From: Tachypleus tridentatus | Taxonomy: Eukaryota > Arthropoda > Merostomata > Xiphosura > Limulidae | Assembly (NCBI RefSeq): GCF_004210375.1 | Contig: NC_134837.1 | Location: forward strand, 158,079,310-158,143,309 | Reading direction: 5' to 3' | Length of the DNA: 64,000 nt | In this document: in pieces, positions 44,777 through 57,710 of the stretch | Layout of the letters: every line of letters begins with the position of its first letter | How positions within the stretch are numbered: position 1 is the first letter of the stretch | Program-made: the position numbers and the translations under genes | The notes under the pieces: generated by a model | Told to the model about the DNA's origin: nothing | Database searches by the model: none | What the model saw: only the letters and a program-made list of their open reading frames with translations

Positions 44777-46221
44777 TTTTGCAATTTGCATTGCTCCAAA
44801 ATAAAACAACTTTGCAGATGTTTCGACGTTATTCAAATTAAAGTAGATAATTAGTCCAGGCCTGAAAAATAGATATTTGTATTGCAGAGTTTCAATTCGT
44901 TTACTTCTAATAATTTAATTTTTTTTCGTTTTTGTGTTGACTGTTGAAATTTTGGACGAGACTGGTTACTTTGAAAAATCAACAAACGAAACAATTTTCC
45001 TGCTTGAAAAATCTAACTTTGAAAACACTAAATGAAAAAAAAAAATTTGAAAAACACAGAGTTACATTAGAATTAGAATTTGTAATTTGAATGGCATGTG
45101 CATGAAAATTGAATTGTCAAGTAGAGATGCTTACGATTCAGGTATTTTGTTAGCAGTTAAATCCATCCGCCTCCGGTTTTATTGGCCCAGGCTGATGAGA
45201 ATGGTAACACACACACACATCTATCTCCAAGACACAATGCAAACTCATCGCAGGTTGGAAGACTAAGGCAAATGCTCTGAGAAAGGTATCTTGCTCAAAG
45301 TTCCAACAACCAAGCTGCGTACCTACAAACTATCGAGTACGTATTTCAAGCACTAAGCACTGTTGATCAAAAGGAAAGTAGGCAGCCAGAAGCCCTTGCT
45401 ACTAAAAAAATCTTTGTTCGGTTTCTTAAATCAATAACAATATTGACTGTTACACTTATAACGCACCAACAACTTAAAGTGCGAAGTTTATTCAATGGCT
45501 TCACTTCTTGTATACACAGCCTGTCACGTTAGTCTCTGAGACCACGTCCGGACCACAGATATAAACACATACATAGTAGTTTGTAATATGTACTTCTGAA
45601 GGATTTTAGGCAGCTTTAAAATTGAGAAATATTTCCCAACGATACTTACACAATTTTACCCATTTATAAAAAAAAATTTTTTTTGAACTTCAAGTTATAT
45701 ATTTATGCTGAATTTGACCTATATAAACATAAATGTTCATGTGCTGTTGGTGAATTTGTTACACGATACAATTTTTTGACTTAGAGCCTCTTAACCAACT
45801 GTCCAAGGCCATGTTTCCGTTGGCGTCAGATATTGAAATGTAAAGTTACTAACACGAAAGGTTACTGAAAAGTTTATCTGATCACAGAATCGTTTCAGTA
45901 AAGACGGTTAAGTTTCAAACCAGATGTAGGAGTTCTTCGCGTCTGACGTTTGACTCGTCACCCTTGTGAGCATGTTTAGATACGAGATGTGAACTGCCTT
46001 TTAAAAGAATCCACATAAATCGAAGAAAGCTTTTACATGATAGCTAACAGAAAACAAAGAAATGAAATGACTCTTTATCTGTAAGACGTTTGGTTGTTTT
46101 TTATGGAATACACATTATGCTTATGGACGTCTATACATTTGTTTAGACACTCATGAGATAGAAAACAATGGTAATTTTATATTATTTGGAGTGTAATTAT
46201 GAACAAAAGCGTGACAATTAC
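44777..46221. other. Non-coding sequence, one unclassified GC-richer block
   Basis: The 45160-45380 block (CCTCCGGTTTTATTGGCCCA ... CTTGCTCAAAG) is less AT-rich than its surroundings and has a repeat-like look, but no second copy occurs in this window. Confidence 0.4.
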
Positions 46222-46340
46222 AATGAATAACGATACGACCACTGTTTTGGCTGTTGTTTTTTTTCTGTGTAAGAACACAGAGTTCACAGCATTGAAGAAA
46301 TGTGATTAGTGTTCACTAAGACAAAGGAATAGTATTCAGA
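46222..46340 (+). repeat. Dispersed repeat (pair with 44052-44168)
   Basis: GAATAACGATACGACCACTG and AACACAGAGTTCACAGCATT-GAAGAAA match with about 10-15% differences by eye. Confidence 0.75.
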
Positions 46341-47763
46341 TTATATAAAAATAAAACTACACAAGACCGATTTTTGTTTTTATTAAACGTAACAGCATGG
46401 TACTAACATTGAGCCATTGAAACTACATAGTTGGTGGTTGTAGAGGAAACAAAATTGTTAAGTGTTGAATAAAAATATAAAGCGAAACTCAAAACATGCT
46501 AATTATGAATTCAAGGCTTGTGTTTTCAACATGGGAAAAAGTATAAATGACAACGAAGTTGTTCTATTAGACGAGCCTGTTATTGTCCAAAACAATTAGA
46601 ACGTAACGAAGTATTTCAGAACAACGTTAAAATTATTTATATTTGTCTTATTAAAGAGTTAATAAAACCGTCTAGCCACTAAGTGAAACCCACTGCGAAA
46701 CGCAGCTAGTTGAAAACGTTTTCTGAGTTTGATTCGAAAGAAATATTTTTGTAATCTGAATCAAAAAACACAAACCTACTTCCAATCCAACCCCATTTAT
46801 ACGTTGTAAAGTTTGAGCAGATTTTTAACGAACAAATTGAACATTTGTTCACGAAACTTCAAAGTTCTGTTCCGATTTTCAAATTAGGTATTTTATATTC
46901 TATAGTTAATTCCATCAAATGCAATGTATTGATTATTTCTTTCATTATTTTGGTTTCTAAAAGATAAGATACAAATACGATTTTCAGTATCCTCTGAACC
47001 ATTCTAAACGAGTATAATGAAACTCAACACTAACCGGTACGTCTTTTTGTGTTGTTGTTTTTAGTGGTGCAGGCGGGGGAGATTAGGTCATTGGTACTTT
47101 TAAAATAGACTAGCTAGCTACATCTCATCTTCCTCTCGACTAGTGTTGGCTCATCAAATCGAAGATTAATGTTCCATGATCTAAATGTTTCCCTAGCAAA
47201 GATACGAAATGTTTTGTATCTTTCTCATAATTGAGCAGAACCTTTACCTTACAATTGCCGCTAGATGCAAACTCACTATTATTCTAAAATGGAAATCAGC
47301 ACACTTTAATTCCTGCAAACAACAAACAATAAAAACACCTTCTATTAGTATTGTGCGCGATTAGCACTTTTGAAATTCGATTGTCGATTCGATATTTGTA
47401 AATAGTTTCAATTATAATTATCGATTATTCTAATAAGATCATTTTTATAAAAACATGAAAACAAGACGTAGATATTTCCTGATTAAACATGTTTTGAAAG
47501 AAATACAACAACAAACAACTGAATATAACTACAAGCAATTCGGTATAAATATAAAATAACCAGTCATGATCTATTGGAGTGCAAAACATCGAACAAAGGT
47601 AATCCAACTTTTTGACATGTTTACGTTTTCGTTGAGTAATAGCCACTCTCACATAGTTCCTGATGACAGAATCTCTCTCCCGATTTTGTTTTATTAATGA
47701 TAATAAAAAATGGTATTTTTTACTTAGTCTAGTTGACTTCGTCGAACAAGTATTATAAATACA
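46341..47763. other. Non-coding sequence, no gene recognised
   Basis: Nothing supported. Confidence 0.5.
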
Positions 47764-48010
47764 GGCCCAGCATGGCCAAGTTGTTATGGCGTTCGATTTG
47801 CAATCTAAGGGGCTTGTATCACTAAATGACTCGTACTTTCAGGGATGGGGGGGGGCGTTTTAATAGTGCCTTCAATTCTACGATTCGTTGATAAAAGAGT
47901 TGGCGGTTGGTGGTAATGACTAGTTGCTCTTCCCATAGTCTAACTGCTAAATTAGGGATGGGTAACGAAGATTGCCCTTGTGTAGCTTTGCGCGAAATTC
48001 AAAACAAACC
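47764..48010 (+). mobile_element. SINE-A copy, diverged, plus
   Basis: The GGCCCAGCATGGCCAAG head is clear; the B box is lost (GGGGCTTGTATCACTAAATG) and the body has small deletions. Confidence 0.85.
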
Positions 48011-49517
48011 AATATAAAAACGAAACAGTTTGTTTACTTTCATCTACATACGTGTGTCCGTACAGCAGATATGAAATTCTGCCAGTTCTAATCGATACTG
48101 AGTACCGAAACATATTTGTTAAAAGCGGTACTAGTATCGGGACTTATTTGAGCTTTGTAGTTTTATAAGTTCCCACATAGATTTTTTCTTTTCGTCAAAG
48201 AGATTCACTTCATCCAGTTGAGTACCTCTACTTTTTCTTGAGAATCTCACCCCTGCTGCACAGTATATATTTAAGTGTTCACAGACCTTGTATTACCGAC
48301 TCTTTTTGTTTTAAGTGAATTCCTTCGAACGCTCTGCTGCGCTTTTGAAAATATTATTTTGCTTTCAACAAACAATAATACTTATCAAGCTGTTTAAGGA
48401 GATTTATTTCGAACCAGACAGCATGCTTCTGTGCTTGCATTGCTTCAAGGCTCCAGAAGAACCACAGATCCCAGACTGGCCTGACAGACAAGCACTTACA
48501 GTTCTCACCCAGTGAAATCAGTTAACCAACCGATATTATTTGGAATAAAACTACAGATCCCAGATGGACCTGACATACAAGCACTCACAAACGTATTGAT
48601 GAATTTAACATTTATTATTTCATGCAAAATATAACATCGAGAATAAAGATAGTGTTTGTCCCCAACCCCCACCCCGTAAATTTTGTACATACTAGATCTG
48701 GTATGACAAGAAAAATGACTCCGAGTTCTTTTCTGTAAGTGAATAGACAAACCTCGCTCAGTGATTTCATGTACATAAGCAATCACATGAGTTCGATTTT
48801 GATGCTGACTTTAATATACGTGTTTTCGACTAACTGCTCAGAGCTGTCTTTCATCAATCATTACTCACTGATCACGAATGACTTTATAAACCGAGTGTAA
48901 AAATGAACAACGCGTTCAGCCCAGTACAGGCAAGGCTAAGCGAGGATGTCCACATGCTCTTCTTACCTGGAATGCGAGCTTGGAATAACCAAATTATTTG
49001 TATGCGTTTTTCTATTTCAGTTGATACGGAGTAAAACGACTAGAGATTACAAATTGTATTTACCATACCTGTTCTATAAATATTTTTAATGTCATAGAGC
49101 CGTGGCCACAGTAGTTTTCTATATTTTGTATAAGAAAGTGCTAGCTGGGAAGTCACAACTTAGTAGAATATGAACATATCTATGTAGTTATACCTTCAAA
49201 GAAATGGTTAAACGAGAATAGAATGTAAACATCGTGATGGTGCGTCTGGCAAAACTCTTCTTCTAGGTCCTGTTGGTTGAATAAACAATACACGATCATG
49301 AAGGAGCTAATATTAGTAACGCACTTTAGCTTTGAGGGGCGAATAAGTGAAGCGAAATTAACGTTAAGATTGGCGTGCTTTACACTCAACAAAGCACCAA
49401 TAGTTGAAAGAAAAGAAATTAGGTAAAGAAGTGTAAATTATCAATATGTAGATATATATTTGTACATACATACACACAAGCCGTTTCAGTAACTTTTAAG
49501 TCTTAAATGAAAAGAAA
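48011..49517. other. Non-coding sequence, no gene recognised
   Basis: A short direct repeat, CAGATCCCAGACTGGCCTGA-CA (48465) and CAGATCCCAGATGGACCTGA-CA (48552), with AAGCACT after each, is the only structure seen. Confidence 0.5.
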
Positions 49518-49636
49518 GTCCCCCGCTGGTGCAGCTGTAAGTCTACGGATTTGCAACGCTAAAATCAGGGGTCCGATTCCCCTCGATGGACACGGTAGAT
49601 AGCCCGATATGGCTTTGCTATAAATAAAAAACACAC
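49518..49636 (+). mobile_element. SINE-B2 copy with perfect 12-bp target-site duplication, plus
   Basis: AATGAAAAGAAA lies at 49506-49517 and 49637-49648, fixing the element from TCCCCCGCTGGTGCAGC to ATAAAAAACACACA. The B box is GGGTCCGATTCCCC. Confidence 0.92.
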
Positions 49637-49648
49637 AATGAAAAGAAA

Positions 49649-52600
49649 ATATGGAACGTTATATTTATCTCAAAAGCAAGATAGAGTTTTATCCACCTTG
49701 ACGTAAATTCTGTAGTTTCAAGAAATATGTTTAATATTTTTTTACGACATGCCTTGTCCTTTTTGTTCGTTTAGCTCAGAGAAAATGTCTTACGGTTTTA
49801 TGTTCAGACTCAAACAACAACAGACTCCCCACTCTAACACTTAAAATCTTTTGACATTGCAGATGATATGACCAACTGGGCCATTTTACATGACTGTTTA
49901 AAATATTTTTGGCATATTCTTTATTATTCATCAATATGTGTAACTGAGACCTCAAGTCCTCGTTGCCACTAGACTTATCGAACATACTGGTATCAAAATA
50001 TCTGTTCTAATGTTACATGTTACACTGATAAAAAAAGAGCATTTAACAACACATAGGGTTAAATGTTATCTTTTGCTTTGTTATCAAATATCTTCTAAGA
50101 TCAACTTAAGAATGTTACTATGAAGAACTAATAAGTGTTATTAAACGTATTTTTATGTTTTTACTTTTTACCAAGGAAAACAACAGGCTACTACATTCTT
50201 ATTTGTAAAATCATGCTATAAGAAACTGTAATACGTGTATATGTTTCCCACTGATTAATTTAAAACAATTCGTTTTAAGTTATAGTTGATTAAATTAGCT
50301 TTAAATGAATATGTCACTATTCAAGTGAGACGGCTTATTCAATGACCCTCTAGTGATGAAAAATTACACAAATTATTTTATCATGTGGTATTGAATTTCA
50401 TACTTTTTGTTTGTATGTATGAACGTAATTCGGCAAGTAAACCGATATGGGCGTGGATACTAAAACTATACGCGTTTGTCGTCGATGCATGTAATTCACG
50501 TACGATAAGTACTGTCGAGATATTTTAATAGTTTGCCAAATATTATGGTGCAGTAAAAGCTTAAAGTGATTAATCAGTGACAGTCCAGGATCATCAGACG
50601 GAGAAGGCGTAACTTAATGTGACCAAAGATCAACGAGTCCGCTTTAAGTAACAAGAGATCATTGAAAGGGGCTACAGAGATAACAGTAGCTTTACTGTTG
50701 GTGAGAAAGGGCCCTATTTTGGGGCAATTACTGCGAATATATATAAAAGATTCTACACTCACGTCACAATGGTTTATATCTTCCTCCGTGTTAGTACGAA
50801 AATATTTTGTTTTCATTTTCTTGTTGGCTTCTTGTCTCTTCCCGAAATATTTTATATAATACATATTACAAGGTTTGCTGTGATGCTAGTAATAGATTAT
50901 ATTTACTTATAGTTGTAATATACATTTCAGAGAGCAACCTATAGTGGGGAACAAATATTATTATATGAACTTAACGGGTTTACTTACAATACTAATAGCT
51001 TATATAATATTTTTTAACTTCTCCTAAGACTATTTTACTATATGATTTACACATAATAATCAAAGGTAATCTTTACTTTTTTACAACTCCCTCTACAACA
51101 ATATAAACAGAAACATTTAGATTAATTGCCCAAAGTTTTTTGCACTCCTTTTCAGATAAAAACTGCATGTATTTGAGTCTGAAAATTACGTCAAAAATTA
51201 TTGTTCATCTTAATCCATGGTTTGTCCCCCTAAGAGTAAGTTCACTGATAGGGGAGAAAGAGGGCAACTTTCCAGGGGCCAAGAAATGTAAAGGGGCCCA
51301 GATGGGCGGAATAGATACATTTTATCATTAACTATTTTACTTTGTGGCATGAAGTTGCTGTTGGCAGGCCTGCCCAGGGGTATACAAATGTCCTGTCCTT
51401 TAGAGGTACTGGAAGTGCACTCCTAATAATAATGCAAGAAACAATATAATATACAACAAAACAAATGAATAAAACATTTTATTGGTGAAATTAACGAGCT
51501 AAGTTGGGAACCTTTCAACCTTTATGATTGGTTCGTTCAAAGTCATTAGCCAGTCATAACTGAAAGTCCTTGTTCTTTTTGCAGTTACAGCTTACTCCCA
51601 TTTAGTGGGGCATATTTTGACTACGACGTTTGCTGTGTGAAATTTTAATTTCTTGACGTACCATTTCATAAACATTTCAAGACAAAAAATGTGAACGAAG
51701 AGACGAGTAAAAGTCATGGTGATAACATTAGTGTTGTTAAGCCTCCTGGTAATACTACAGAATACAGATGTGAGGCACTGGAATGGATGAAGCTTGGTTT
51801 AGGGGTACTTACATAAATCGAATAGATTGGGAACCACTAGTGCGAAAGGTAAGCTACTTCTCTCGAGTAGTGCAGCTATACGGTTTAGTATTGGTTTTGC
51901 TGTCATCATTTATTAATCTTCTGTGGCGTTTAGGTTATTCTATCATTGCCCACGACAAAAATTGCATTAGATGTTCTATTCCGGAGAATAAAAGAAGATC
52001 AGCACATGTAGTTTTAAGATACGTTAATTACAAACATTAAGGGAAGCAAGTTCTCTGAGCAAGACTTCCTGCTTAACACCGAAGATAATGTAAAGCCGAG
52101 AATATTTTGATACTTGATTAGTCGTTTTGGCTAGAGAGCATTAAATTCATATTTACGTCAAATTTTATTGAAACGTGACCCCTAATCCTTCAGTTTTCTT
52201 ATTTTACTTCGCATATTTTACAAAATAAACATAAAGTGTTCTTACACAATTCTCACTTTAGTGGAATAACGAGTGAAGTGAGACATACTTATCACAATAA
52301 TGAAACACGTGTACTTGCACTGACCCTTTTTTCTTAAAAATAAAAACTCGTATGAAGATAAATGTCGCTTACATTGGGAGAAAACCTGAGATAAAATAAT
52401 ATATCCTCTTCATTTATTCGTAAACGCTTTCATATGCAATTTGGAAACGAGTCTTTCCGCAAGACCAAAAAGGTAAAGTTGGTTTTTAGGCAGTATTGAA
52501 TCAAGTAACATTGTTACAATGCATTTAAAAAACACAGTGTGACTAGCAGGAATACCCTTCTGTTTAAACCTACTTTTTTGGAGGAAAACTGACTATACTG

Positions 52601-53679
52601 TCAGTAAGAAAACGAATCTTAAGCTTTCTCTTATGGCAGAAGAAAAAAACGAAAAGTAGTCTTAGCTAAGAGGACACAAGAACAGTAAACATTGTTTAAG
52701 AATTCTGCTTTTTAATGAAAACAAAACAGACTGAAACATAAAATCTCTTCATGATTTTCACCTATTATTGCTTGCATAAGTTTTGTAAATATCGTATCAA
52801 AGAATATAAATAAAAACATTGTCTACCAGTTATTAATTAACGAGTGTCGTAACCTCTCATAGTATAGTAAAGCCAGTAAGGACTAGATACCCTATGTACA
52901 GAGAAGATATATGGGATAGGTGGAGAGACAATAACGTGATTTATGTTTGATAATATTAATATAATTCACTGGACATACCTACTAAACTATAACGTCATCT
53001 CAGTGTTGCTAAAATTTGATCCAACACAGAAATATTTGTATATTAATATTATGACCATTTGTTAAAAAGGCGAATAAAATATTAAACAACACTAAATGCA
53101 ATAAATAATTGATATTGTATCATATGTAATAATCTGAGAAACGTGCTTGATTAATTTCTATGAAATTATGAGAATTAGCTTCTAACAAAGGTAGTTGCAA
53201 ACAATGAAATAATTTTGTGTAAATGGCAGAAACAGTACCAATTGATGCCATAATAAAAATAAAGTTAAATAATGCAACACTGTAGGACTTTTGAAATTAT
53301 ATTGAAGACAACACAACACTCTAAACAGAGTTCATATAAATGTTTATAATTTGCCTCTTTGTACGTTAGTAAGTCATAGAACCAATAATTAATTTTACAA
53401 ACATCTTCAATACTGGGCAGTCGTTTTGATTAGGATGCCCTAATTTTTTATTGAAAAATACAGAAAAGAATGAGTTTTCGTCTTTTCTCAATAAAAAACA
53501 TACATTGATGATTGATAATTTTATAACTTGATGCTTCAAAATTTCTTAAAGGAGAAGCATCCACCCTCATTGGTCCCTAAATATCCATAGGCGCGTTTAA
53601 AATTATATACAGTGGTGTGTAAAAGGGGGCATAAATGTATTTTGGAAACGAAAGAACAAAGTGCATTTGTCAATTAGGC
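49649..53679. other. Non-coding sequence, no gene recognised
   Basis: Small open frames (for example 51783-52040, 50574-50864) show no domain, splice or neighbour support. A purine- and G-rich block at 51250-51310 looks repeat-derived but is unidentified. Confidence 0.45.
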
Positions 53680-53803
53680 TGCCCCCCCAGTTGCAGAGCG
53701 GTATTTTTTCGGACTTACAACGCTAGAAACCGGGCTTCGATATCCGTGATGGGTAGAGCAAAGATAGTCTATTGTGTAGCTTTGTGCTTAACTACAAAAC
53801 AAT
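53680..53803 (+). mobile_element. SINE-B1 copy, plus
   Basis: GCCCCCCCAGTTGCAGAGCG, ACTTACAACGCTAGAAACC, GGGCTTCGATATCCGTGATG and TTGTGTAGCTTTGTGCTTAA are all family features. Confidence 0.85.
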
Positions 53804-54412
53804 CAGCAACAACCATTACTAGGCTGATAGGTGGTAGCCCAGAATCAGATAAAAACTTTTTTTATTTTATGTATAAAAAGGTAGGAGGCGTACATCCACT
53901 CCATCCCACAGAATCTGATCACCCATGATATCAGTGGGAGGTTTTTGACCAGCAAACTGCTTTAAAAAATTTTGGAATCGGCATATCTTAAAACAATTAA
54001 AAAGGAAGGTAAAAAAAACGACATAATACAGACTGTATAAAACAATGAATATTTTGTCGGAAAATTTTGTCTGCATTGCACTGTTCAATATAAACAATAA
54101 ATAATAACTTATTTTTTAAGGGACTTGCTAAATTACGGAACTGTGTTAAAAAGGAAACGTCTTGATGAAACTAATAAGGCTTAAGTTTGTTTAGCCAACT
54201 ACATGAATAATGTTCTTGATACCACCGTAACGTAGATTTCCTGAAATTCGAATTAATTAGTATGTATAAAAAATACACAGATTCTAGTAAGTTTCATGTA
54301 GTAATCAAGTCCTTCCTTTGTCTCCGAGTAATTTTAAATAAAACAGAGTGTAAATACGTGTAAATAAAATAATAAATATCCGAAAATCCTAACTTATGAA
54401 CATCTTTAATAC
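53804..54412. other. Non-coding sequence, no gene recognised
   Basis: Nothing supported. Confidence 0.5.
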
Positions 54413-54414
54413 TA

Positions 54415-54777
54415 CCGTGTTTCTCCGAAAATAAGACAGGGCTTATATTAATTTTCACTCCAAAATATGACACTAGGGCTTATTTTCGGGGGATGTCTTA
54501 TTTTGATATATTAAAAAAATGAAGTTACAAAGTAAAACTATTAAACTAACCATTTAAAATAAACTATTATTAAACTATTATACTAACTGATTAATACTTA
54601 AACAAACTAATTAAGTAACTATTAAACTAATTAATAAATTAATTTTTTTTATTTCTTTCCTCTTCCTGCCACTCTTAACTAGGGCTTATTTTAAGGGTAG
54701 GACTTATATTAAAACTATCCCCAAAAATCACACTAGGTCTTATTTTATGGGTAGGTCTTATTATCGGAGAAACACGG
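54415..54777. mobile_element. 363-bp inverted-repeat MITE, TA target
   Basis: CCGTGTTTCTCCGAAAATAA at the left faces TTATCGGAGAAACACGG at the right, with TA on both sides. Sub-terminal blocks GACAGGGCTTATATTAATTT and GGACTTATATTAAAACTATC, and repeated GGGCTTATTTT motifs, extend the inverted symmetry. The centre is an AAACTATTA/AACTAATTA-type simple repeat. No coding capacity. Confidence 0.85.
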
Positions 54778-55044
54778 TACTTTCTGATGAGAAACGAATA
54801 TTTGTGATGGTCACAACTCTCAGTTGGCTAGTCATGTTGTTGGTGAAAGTTCAGGGACTTCAAGAACATGATGTACATCATGTTTTAAATCAAACTTACA
54901 GTAATCTTTATATTTTTCATGTATGCTGTTAAACCTTCAGTAACATCACAAGCCTCGCTAGGCGCTGGCACGAGGAGACCGTGCCCCAGTTATGTTTGAC
55001 AATGCCCTGAATCCCCAGTTAGTGTCTTGAAAAAACAGAATAAA

Positions 55045-55137
55045 CAATCGTGGTCAATATCATACCAAAACGCCGAATATTCCTGCGCCCATGGGTACGA
55101 GCCCCGAATCTTTTAAGCACTTAGCGACGCCTCTGAA
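55045..55137 (+). repeat. Dispersed repeat, copy 1 (inverted partner at 59502)
   Basis: ACAATCGTGGTCAATATCAT, ACCAAAACGCCGA, GCCCATGGGTACGAGCCCCG and AAGCACTTAGCGACGCCTCT match the reverse complement of 59502-59596. Confidence 0.75.
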
Positions 55138-55282
55138 TAACACCATGAAAGTTAAGACATTTTGATATTCATGTATGAAGTCTTCCTGGAAAAATAAATT
55201 TTCATTATATCTCAAACATATTCAAGTACGATTAAAAAGTCGTTTCTACGAATATTTATACATATATTGCACTTTTAAAATA

Positions 55283-55415
55283 GGCACGATTTATCTATCA
55301 GCATTTTCTACGCTTACTTACCTATATGAAAGTCGAGAAGAGAGAAAATTATATATATTAAATTTATTTCAACGTTGTGGCAGAGAGCAGCACGTGCCCA
55401 CGTGAAGGTTTACGT
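55283..55415 (+). repeat. Dispersed repeat, copy 1 (direct partner at 57583)
   Basis: GCACGATTTATC, ACGCTTACTTACCTATATGA, AAGTCGAGAAGAGAGAAA and AGAGCAGCACGTGCCCACGT match 57583-57710 in order. Confidence 0.7.
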
Positions 55416-56207
55416 CAGGTGAAGAATCTGTGAAAGACAAGTTCGAGAGGAGGTGGCAGTTTCTGTAGACCTTATCGTTATTAGAGCTGTGACCAACATG
55501 ATAGAGAAACTGTGCACTAAACTCATTATTAGACAATCTTTAAAATACTACTGGTTCTTTAACACTAAAACTCACATTCGCCAGAAGTACTACTTTGATT
55601 ACATACTTACAACACCAACTGTTAAGAACCTAGCCTTAAAGGAACGCTTCCAACTGAGACTGCGTAGTTGTGACATTGACGTCAACAATACGGCACAGAT
55701 GCATTGCCGGCTGCCAGTGCGAAACGTACGAACTCTTCACAAAAATCGATAATGTATCTCTATACGCTTCCATCGTTTCCAGCTGTTTAAAGCAACCTGC
55801 CGGTATGTGGACAAATGCTGGTTGATGTTTGAAGACATGAAAATTATTTATCCGAACGCAATAATGTACACAATGATGTTCTTTAAAACATAAAACTTAT
55901 CTGTCAACTAAACCCATCTTTACGTGTAAATGTATATATCGTTTTCCCGCTATCTACAATACGACATCAAACAGGCTGAGATCAGATTAAGTGATACGTC
56001 CTAATAAGGAACATTAGCAAAACAAATAACATTTCTTTATCTCCTTCATGTTAAACGTCAATAATATGAGTGTGCAAGCCCAAAGGTATTTTATCGTTCG
56101 AGACCATTTTATTGTAAATTGTAGTATCTTTACGAAGTTTGATATGTGTAAGTGCGCAGATGATAACACAGTTGTGATAACCTATGGTTGTATGATAGCA
56201 CTCTCGA

Positions 56208-56420
56208 TTTTGGTTTGTTTCGAATTTCGCGCAAAGCTATTCGTGGGCTATTTGCGCTATTCGTCCCTAATTTAGCAGTGTAAGACTAGAGGGAAGGCAG
56301 CGAGTCATCACCACCCACCGCCAACTCTTGGGCTACTCTTTTACCAACAAATAGTGAGATTGACCGTCACATTATCAGGCCCCCACGTTTGGTGCGATGG
56401 GGATTCGAACCCGCGACCCT
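56208..56420 (-). mobile_element. Truncated SINE-A, minus
   Basis: Tail, body and B box (GGGTTCGAATCCCC) are present. The element lacks about 18 bp of the body (GGCTGAAAGGGCGAGCAT) and ends in a CTCTCTCTC run where the anticodon region should begin. Confidence 0.85.
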
Positions 56421-57054
56421 CTCTCTCGGCGCTACTAATTTATGTCTGTTGCTATCTCTTTAAAACGTTATTATTAAGTGTCTTAATATCTTTAAATTAT
56501 TTGCAAAAATAGTAATTTCTTGAAATTAAGAAGTAAAGCTTGGTTAACTGATAATTTTATCGCTTGTAAAATAACTTTCATGTTTTATTGCGTTGAAGAA
56601 ACTAAAACGTGGTAATACTGCAGTTAGTTTGAAAGATAAATTATGTATCTTTCCACTAATATTTGTTTCACTAATGCTCATTAATGCTTTCTACTCCAGA
56701 GACTGTAGATTACGTGACAAGAAAACGGAAAAGAACACCGAGATAGCTGATGGTATTCAGTTTGATAATACTTCCAATCTACTGTTTGTACCTTGACACC
56801 GTATATTATCGCTCATTAACATTAAAATATCATTTACAGTTTTCAGTTGGTCCTAAACGTTCATTTGTACTCACCATATTACTAAGCCTACCTTACAGGA
56901 CAGCACGTGAATAATATTATTTCGGAGCAATCGCTTTTCCAATTTAGCATTGTTATTAATACAAAGAAATGGTTAAAATCATACGAGTGATTCCACTCCC
57001 AGTAAAGGTTATTTGATCGCAATGTTGACCACTTGTTTTTCTTCTTTTAGAACG
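56421..57054. other. Non-coding sequence, no gene recognised
   Basis: The open frame at 56593-56796 is unsupported. Confidence 0.5.
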
Positions 57055-57298
57055 ATTTTGTTTGTTTCTGAATTTCGCGCAAAGCTACACGAGGGCTATC
57101 TGCGCTAGCCGTCCCTGATTTAGCAGTGTAAGACTAGAGGGAAGGCAGCTAGTTATCACCACCAACGAATAGTGGGATTCACCATAACGCTATAGCGCCC
57201 TTACTGCTGAAAGGACGAGCATATTTAGTATGACAGGGGTTTGAACCCGCGTCATACTGATTAGGAGTCAAGTACCCTAACCACCTGACCATGCCGGT
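57055..57298 (-). mobile_element. SINE-A copy with internal deletion, minus
   Basis: About 30 bp of the body (the CCAACTCTTGGGCTACTCTT region) is missing, so ATCACCACC joins directly to AACGAATAGTGGG. The head is complete (CCGGCATGGTCAGG). Confidence 0.88.
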
Positions 57299-57427
57299 TT
57301 GACAAAATGGTGACAACAAATGAAAAAAACAATAAATAAATAAAGAAACACTTTTCTAACTAGAAAGGTTTTTTAATTCTAACAATTTCAGTTCATATGC
57401 AATGACGGTCGCCAAAACAGCTGATAA

Positions 57428-57553
57428 TCAGCATGGATTCAGTGGTATGTATGCAGGCTTAAGATTCTAGAAATCGGGTTTAAATACTCGTAGTAAGAAC
57501 AGCACACATAGAGCAATGTGTAGCTTTGTGCTTGGCAATAATCAAACCCAAAA
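57428..57553 (+). mobile_element. Diverged SINE-B1, plus
   Basis: GATTCAGTGGTATGTATGCA, ATTCTAGAAATCGGGTTTAA and GAGCAATGTGTAGCTTTGTG align with the family; the B box is degraded. Confidence 0.65.
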
Positions 57554-57582
57554 CGTGTAGAGTGTTTTACTTTTGACAAAAT

Positions 57583-57710
57583 GCGCGATTTATCGGTCCT
57601 CTCTTTCTAAACTTACTTATCGATGTGAAAGTCAAGGAAAAAGAAAGTTGTTTTATATTTATGTCAACGTTGAGGCAAAAAGCAGTACTTGCCAACATGA
57701 AAGTTTACAC
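57583..57710 (+). repeat. Dispersed repeat, copy 2 (direct partner at 55283)
   Basis: GCGCGATTTATC, AAACTTACTTATCGATGTGA and AGCAGTACTTGCCAACATGA correspond to the 55.3-kb copy. Confidence 0.7.

Larger units (their letters stand above)
54780..56207. other. Non-coding sequence with two dispersed-repeat blocks
   Basis: Blocks at 55045-55137 and 55283-55415 recur at 59502-59596 (inverted) and 57583-57710 (direct). The open frame at 55453-55752 has no recognisable domain. Confidence 0.5.

Noticed and set aside
51783-52040. 85-codon open frame
   Set aside because: No domain and no context; codon pattern not distinguishable from background.
52875-52915. GGACTAGATACCCT resembles the small-subunit rRNA motif GGATTAGATACCC (possible mitochondrial insert)
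   Set aside because: Similarity stops after about 14 bases and no flanking rRNA sequence is recognisable; likely chance.
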